Origin: Solirubrobacteraceae bacterium
Lineage (GTDB): Bacteria; Actinomycetota; Thermoleophilia; Solirubrobacterales; Solirubrobacteraceae
DNA: 9,442 nucleotides
Assembly (NCBI GenBank): GCA_030038955.1
Contig: JASHQV010000186.1
Span: 1 to 9,442 of the forward strand
Direction of reading: 5' to 3'
A program made the position numbers and the translations under genes. This document shows positions 5,845 to 9,442 of this stretch, piece after piece (within the stretch, counting starts at the first letter, position 1; each line of letters begins with the position of its first letter). A model generated the notes under the pieces. That model was not told the DNA's origin. It made no database searches and saw only the letters and a program-made list of their open reading frames with translations.

Positions 5845-6708
5845 CTACGCCTTCGTGCGACGCCGATACGGGCTCAGCGACGACGTCCCCGAGTCGCCGT
5901 TCTCGAAGTAGCTCTGGACCCGCTCGATCATCGCTGCCGTGTCGGTCAGTGGCGGGATCGGCTCGCCGAACGTGACCTCGATCCGGTGGCGCTTGCTCAG
6001 CAGCCGCCCGCGCAGGCGCTTCGGCCAGATCTGGCCGGGCGGCATCGCCTCGGCGGTGCCGGTCACCCGAATCGGCACGATCGTGAGGTTGTGGTTGGCG
6101 GCGAGCACGGCGGCGCCGCGGCGGACGCGCCCGAGGCCGTTGCCGCGCGAGCGCGTCCCCTCCGGGTACAGCAGCAGGCTCCAGCCCTCGTCGAGCAGGT
6201 GGTCCAGGTGGCTGCTGCTCTTCGACAGCCCGCCGCCGCCTTTGCGCTCGATCGGAACCGTGTTGAACAGCAGCGACACCAGCGAGGCGACCGCCTTGTT
6301 GCGGTAGAAGTAGTCGGCGGCGGCCGCGACCGCGGTGTGCCTGCGGAGCCGGCGTGGCAGCGCCGACAGGATCACCGGCGTGTCCATGTGGCTGGCGTGG
6401 TTGGCGACCAGGATCACCGGACCCTTGAGCGCGCTCAGCTGCTCGGTGCCGGCGGCGCCACGGGCGGCGTAGTGGTCGAGCACCGGGTTCATCACCAGCC
6501 GCATGAAGTTCTCGCGCAGCACGCGCGCCGGCGCCGACCGGGCCCACGGGATGTCGAGCTGGGCGACGGCGGCGCGCAGCTCGCGCTCGCGGCGGCGTCG
6601 CTTGCGGCGCGATCGGCGCGAGCGGCGAGAGCCGCTCGGGATCCTCGCCCCGAGGACGGCGTCGCGGAGCCGCGTTGTGACGGTCTGCTGGCGCCGAATC
6701 CGGATCAC
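5845..6708 (-). CDS. PlsC-type 1-acylglycerol-3-phosphate O-acyltransferase family protein
   Basis: Lysophospholipid acyltransferase (LPLAT/PlsC family), probably transferring an acyl chain to lysophosphatidic acid or a related acceptor at the membrane. With the start used here (287 aa), the catalytic NHxxxxD motif is NHASHMD at residues 103-109, followed by NTVPIERKGGGG (motif II) and LYPEGTRSR (motif III, about 180-188), then IVPIRVTG (motif IV). The N-terminal 50 residues are unusually arginine-rich (SRRSRRSRRKRRRRERELR). The start is uncertain: the frame is open to a GTG at 6816, but that would overlap the patatin gene by 68 nt and lacks a ribosome binding site. GTG at 6706-6708 leaves a 40-nt gap and has GCGGG about 10 nt upstream. 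It is downstream of, and on the same strand as, the patatin gene, so they may be co-transcribed. Acyl acceptor and donor cannot be read from sequence. Confidence 0.85.
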   Translation of the reverse strand: MIRIRRQQTVTTRLRDAVLGARIPSGSRRSRRSRRKRRRRERELRAAVAQLDIPWARSAPARVLRENFMRLVMNPVLDHYAARGAAGTEQLSALKGPVILVANHASHMDTPVILSALPRRLRRHTAVAAAADYFYRNKAVASLVSLLFNTVPIERKGGGGLSKSSSHLDHLLDEGWSLLLYPEGTRSRGNGLGRVRRGAAVLAANHNLTIVPIRVTGTAEAMPPGQIWPKRLRGRLLSKRHRIEVTFGEPIPPLTDTAAMIERVQSYFENGDSGTSSLSPYRRRTKA

Positions 6709-6748
6709 GGTCGAGATACCCGCGAACGTGACGACCGTTACATGTTGT

Positions 6749-7825
6749 TTACACGTACGCGCGCAACGACCGCAGCAACTCGGGATTGGCGCCGGCGAAC
6801 GCGAACCAGGCGGCACGGAAGCCGTGGCCGGCGGCGTTCAGCAAGGCCCCTGCGCGGCTCTCGAGCTGGCCGATCACGGGCGTGCCGCGCGCCGGGCGGA
6901 TGATGCACAAGCGGGGCGCGCCGGCCGGGTCGGCGGCGCGCGCGGTCAGCTCCGCGATCAGCCGGTCGTAGCGCTCGGAGCGGGTCATGCGCAGGTCGAC
7001 GAGCTTGGGGTTGATCCTCGCCAGGTAGCGGTCGGTGAGCTTCGCGACCCAGCTCGACAGCGGCGCGTGGTTGACGCCCTCGGGGCGGGTCAGCAGCACG
7101 AGCAGGTCGGTGGCGGCGCGGCTGGCGGCCTCGATCGGCACCGCCTCGGCCAGCGTCGCGTCGAGCAGTAGCCGTCCCCGGAAGCGGACCGGCGGTCCTC
7201 CCAGCCACGGCAGTCGCGCTGACGCGAGCATCGCGGTGCGGATCTCGGCGTCGCTCGCGAGCTCGGCGAGATCGACCGCCCGGGCCTCGTGCGCGTCGGT
7301 GGCGGCGCAGTGCAGCTCGATCGGACTGGTGAGGATCCGCTCCGTGCGAAGCGGTCGCTGCTCGCGCCAGACGTGCTCGACCACGTAGTCCATGTCGAAC
7401 GGCGGCCGTCCCCGCGTCAGCACCCGCAGCGCGCTGGCGAACCGCGGGTTGCCGAACCCGTGCGGGTACAGCGCTGCCAGGTAGGCGGCCTGGCCGGCCA
7501 GCAGGAAGGCGGCGTTGAAGGCGCCGGCGGAGGCGCCATACACCTCGTCGAAGGCGTCGAGCAGCCCGAGCTGCTCGATCGCGGCCGCCATCCCGGCCGA
7601 GACCGCGCCGCGCATGCCGCCGCCCTCGATCACCAGCGCGATCCGGCGTCCATCGGAGCGTGCGCCGGGCCGCGAGCGCTGCGCGGCGCGCTCGTGGATC
7701 GCGGCGATCACGGGGTGGTGGCGCAGGTCCTGGGGGGCGGACGGCGCGCCGTTTGGCGCGCCGTCCGCCCCCGCCACGTTCAGCAGCGGATCAGCTTCGA
7801 AGCCTCTGAACGCCGACGCTCGCAT
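6749..7825 (-). CDS. Patatin-like phospholipase family protein
   Basis: Serine lipid hydrolase of the patatin family, expected to cleave acyl esters of phospholipids or other lipids with a Ser-Asp dyad. The core begins at about residue 61 (RIALVIEGGGMRG, oxyanion-hole glycines at 68-70 and 73), the nucleophile is S99 in YGASAG, and the second catalytic residue is probably D222 in LLLDATLAEAVPI, where the family more often has DGG or DGA. No signal peptide is visible, so a cytoplasmic or membrane-peripheral location is likely. The ATG at 7823-7825 has a poor ribosome binding site. The first 60 residues are low-complexity, rich in Ala, Pro and Gly, and include a perfect DNA palindrome (7733-7772). 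A later start, for instance GTG at codon 39, is therefore possible. It lies 49 nt after the antiporter and 40 nt before the acyltransferase, on the same strand. Confidence 0.88.
   Translation of the reverse strand: MRASAFRGFEADPLLNVAGADGAPNGAPSAPQDLRHHPVIAAIHERAAQRSRPGARSDGRRIALVIEGGGMRGAVSAGMAAAIEQLGLLDAFDEVYGASAGAFNAAFLLAGQAAYLAALYPHGFGNPRFASALRVLTRGRPPFDMDYVVEHVWREQRPLRTERILTSPIELHCAATDAHEARAVDLAELASDAEIRTAMLASARLPWLGGPPVRFRGRLLLDATLAEAVPIEAASRAATDLLVLLTRPEGVNHAPLSSWVAKLTDRYLARINPKLVDLRMTRSERYDRLIAELTARAADPAGAPRLCIIRPARGTPVIGQLESRAGALLNAAGHGFRAAWFAFAGANPELLRSLRAYV
7733..7772. repeat. Perfect 18-bp inverted repeat in the patatin N-terminal region
   Basis: Arms GGGGGCGGACGGCGCGCC (7733-7750) and GGCGCGCCGTCCGCCCCC (7755-7772) are perfect reverse complements with a 4-nt loop (GTTT on plus, AAAC on minus). 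It lies within codons 18-31 of the patatin gene as called, encoding GADGAPNGAPSAP, ahead of the conserved domain. It may be a 5'-leader structure or terminator if the true start is further downstream. Confidence 0.8.
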
Positions 7826-7874
7826 CGTCGTGCGAGGGTACCCAGCCAGGGCAGCCGGGGCAGCCGGAGCACCA

Positions 7875-9442
7875 TCAGCCGGGTGCCGCGATCGCCATGG
7901 CCCCGTCCTCGGAGCCGGCCTCCGCGGGCAGCACTTGCGGCGCGAACACCAGCATCAGCACTGCTCCCGCCGGCGGGTCGGACGCCACCAGCACCTGCTC
8001 GGAGTTCGCCGGCGCGATACACACCTGCCCGGGGGCGAGCTCGCTGGCATGCGGGAACCGGAGCACATGCCGGCGGCGGCCTTCCCGCCCGGCGATCCGC
8101 CGGGTGAGCTCGGCGATTAGCTCGATCTCCCGCTCGTTTGCCGCGCGGTCGCCGAGCATCGGCGTGTCGACCACGAGCACCTCTTCGATCCGCGCCGTCT
8201 GCCCGATGACCGCCGCAACCGGCGCGTCGACGAACGCGGCGACGGCTTCGCCGCTGCCACCCAGGCTCGAGTCGAAGATCGTGCGCTGCCCGATCAACAC
8301 GATCGTCGGCTCGTTCGCGGCGACTGCGTTGACGATCCCCTCGGCCATCGAGCGGTGCACGATCAGCGCCGGGTCGACGTCGACGCCCTCCGCGTAGCCG
8401 GCGACGCGCAGCTGCTCGAGGTCGGGCTCGCGTTTCCGCGTGTCCGCTGGCAGCGCGCCGAGGAAACCGCGCACGATGCCGGCGTCGGGCGCCGCCAGGC
8501 GGGCTCCGATCGCGAACGCGGTGCGCGCCTGCCCGGTCGTCTCGAGCGCCACGAGCACCCGCTTGCCCAGCTCCTGGCGCTCGCCCCGCGGTACCGGCAC
8601 CCGGTGGCGCGCCCGCTCCACCAGCAGGGTGGCGGCGATGATCGAGACGAGGATCAGCACCAGCACGGCGTTCACGACGGACTGGTCGAACAGGCCGATG
8701 TCGAAGCCGATCACGGTGGCGGCGAGCGTCGCTGCCGCCTGTGGCACGGTGAGGCCGAGGATCAGCGAGGTCTCGTCGAGCGTCAGGTGCAGCGTGCGCT
8801 TCGTGACCAACGCGGCCAGGGTCTTGCCGCCCATCGAGGCGACGATGAACAGCCCGGCGAGCTTCAGCGTCTCGCCCTCCACCATCACGCTCGGCTGCAG
8901 CAGCATGCCGACCGAGATCAGGAAGATCGGCACGAACAGCACCGATCCGAAGAAGTCGATGTGATCCATCAGCGGCCCCTCGTTGGGAACCAGGCGGTTC
9001 ATCCCGAGACCGGCGAAGAAGGCGCCGACGATTCCCTCGATGCCGAAGCTCGCCGCCACCGTCGCGGCCGCCAGGAAAGCGGCGATCGCCAGCATGTAGC
9101 GAACCATCCGGTCGGTTCCGAGGCGGCGGAAGGCGAGCCGCGCGATCCGCGGCAGGATCACCAGCGAGAACACGAGTAGCACCACGAGACCGACCACGAT
9201 CTGCACGGCGATCGACAGCGGTGAGCCGCCCTGGAGCTGTGACGAGGAGACGGCGGTGAGCACGATCAGCGAGGCGGTGTCGGTCAGCACCGTGGCCCCG
9301 ACCGCGGTCGCGACCGCCGAGTGGGTCGAGAGTCCGGCGCGCCGCACCGCTGGATACACGAGCAGCGTGTGCGAGGCCATCAACGAGCCGAGCAGCACCG
9401 CCGCCGGCGTGCTCCAGTGCATCGAGAAGCCGACCGCCGCCC
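7875..9442 (-). CDS. CPA2/Kef-type cation:proton antiporter with Usp-like tail (cut by window edge)
   Basis: Integral membrane sodium or potassium:proton antiporter of the CPA2 (Na_H_Exchanger) type; at least 522 codons are visible and the N-terminus lies beyond the right edge, since the frame stays open to the last base. Hydrophobic spans run from the edge to about 268 residues after the first visible Met (9422). Family signatures include LGSLMASHTLLVYPAVRR, GATVLTDTASLIVL with the membrane-embedded aspartate, and GAFFAGLGMNRLVP followed by FGSVLFVPIFLISVGM. After the membrane part, from about residue 286 (KRVLVALE), a soluble region of about 230 residues resembles universal stress protein folds, perhaps two in tandem, the second starting near EEVLVVDTP. 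Such tails usually sense nucleotides or stress. The stop is at 7875-7877, and it may head an operon with the patatin gene. The ion carried cannot be told from sequence. Confidence 0.9.
   Translation of the reverse strand, partial: AAVGFSMHWSTPAAVLLGSLMASHTLLVYPAVRRAGLSTHSAVATAVGATVLTDTASLIVLTAVSSSQLQGGSPLSIAVQIVVGLVVLLVFSLVILPRIARLAFRRLGTDRMVRYMLAIAAFLAAATVAASFGIEGIVGAFFAGLGMNRLVPNEGPLMDHIDFFGSVLFVPIFLISVGMLLQPSVMVEGETLKLAGLFIVASMGGKTLAALVTKRTLHLTLDETSLILGLTVPQAAATLAATVIGFDIGLFDQSVVNAVLVLILVSIIAATLLVERARHRVPVPRGERQELGKRVLVALETTGQARTAFAIGARLAAPDAGIVRGFLGALPADTRKREPDLEQLRVAGYAEGVDVDPALIVHRSMAEGIVNAVAANEPTIVLIGQRTIFDSSLGGSGEAVAAFVDAPVAAVIGQTARIEEVLVVDTPMLGDRAANEREIELIAELTRRIAGREGRRRHVLRFPHASELAPGQVCIAPANSEQVLVASDPPAGAVLMLVFAPQVLPAEAGSEDGAMAIAAPG

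Noticed and set aside
6709..6816. Longer N-terminus of the acyltransferase (start GTG 6816)
   Set aside because: It would overlap the patatin gene by 68 nt, has no ribosome binding site, and adds residues unlike the family.
5602..6903. Open frame of 433 codons on the plus strand across glpK2 end and the acyltransferase
   Set aside because: It runs through the glpK2 3' end, the terminator hairpin and antisense to the PlsC-type gene; no domain is seen.
7830..7875. CAGCCGG triplicate in the antiporter-patatin gap as a regulatory repeat
   Set aside because: The copies are short, GC-rich and irregularly spaced, which is expected by chance at this base composition.
1..9442. Mobile element, CRISPR array, tRNA, rRNA or phage-defence genes
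   Set aside because: I looked on both strands and found no transposase or integrase motif, spaced repeat array, tRNA-like cloverleaf or defence domain. Composition is even throughout apart from the divergent control region.

Overview
This is a high-GC window with dense coding, frequent GTG and TTG starts, and gene families typical of Actinomycetota: a GylR-like IclR regulator, glycerol kinases with the actinobacterial 'PAFSGLYAPHWRSDARG' type block, and a CPA2 antiporter with a cytoplasmic Usp-like tail. A soil actinobacterium, perhaps of the Thermoleophilia/Solirubrobacterales type, would fit. The assignment below phylum is a guess from style, not from a search.

Positions 1-3081 (minus strand) hold a glycerol and dihydroxyacetone uptake and phosphorylation operon, in transcription order glpF (aquaglyceroporin), dhaK, dhaL and glpK1 (cut by the left window edge). 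dhaK and dhaL overlap by 4 nt (GTGA), and the glpK1 ribosome binding site overlaps the dhaL stop. A perfect 12-bp hairpin sits between glpF and dhaK. No phosphoryl-donor subunit DhaM is seen.

Positions 3082-3478 are a 397-nt divergent control region. They contain a good minus-strand promoter for glpF (TTGACA, 17 nt, TATCGT), a second TTGACA box, a 15-nt direct repeat that is a candidate regulator site, and a long glpF leader of about 240 nt.

Positions 3479-5789 (plus strand) carry an IclR-family regulator with a TTG start, followed 46 nt later by a second, complete glycerol kinase (glpK2). A perfect 14-bp stem-loop at 5794-5829 closes this operon and faces the convergent minus-strand genes.

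Positions 5845-9442 (minus strand) carry, in transcription order, a cation:proton antiporter (cut by the right edge), a patatin-like lipase and a PlsC-type acyltransferase. The patatin N-terminal coding region contains a perfect 18-bp hairpin.

Together the left two thirds form a glycerol regulon: GlpF lets glycerol (and possibly dihydroxyacetone) in, two GlpK paralogues make glycerol-3-phosphate, DhaKL makes dihydroxyacetone phosphate, and the IclR protein probably controls both directions. The neighbouring lipase and acyltransferase are lipid genes that release or consume glycerol derivatives; their functional tie to the regulon is only suggestive. I see no mobile element, CRISPR array, tRNA or rRNA, and no clearly novel system. 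The most unusual points are the duplicated kinase with an altered phosphate-loop residue, the DhaM-less DhaKL, and the long perfect palindromes.
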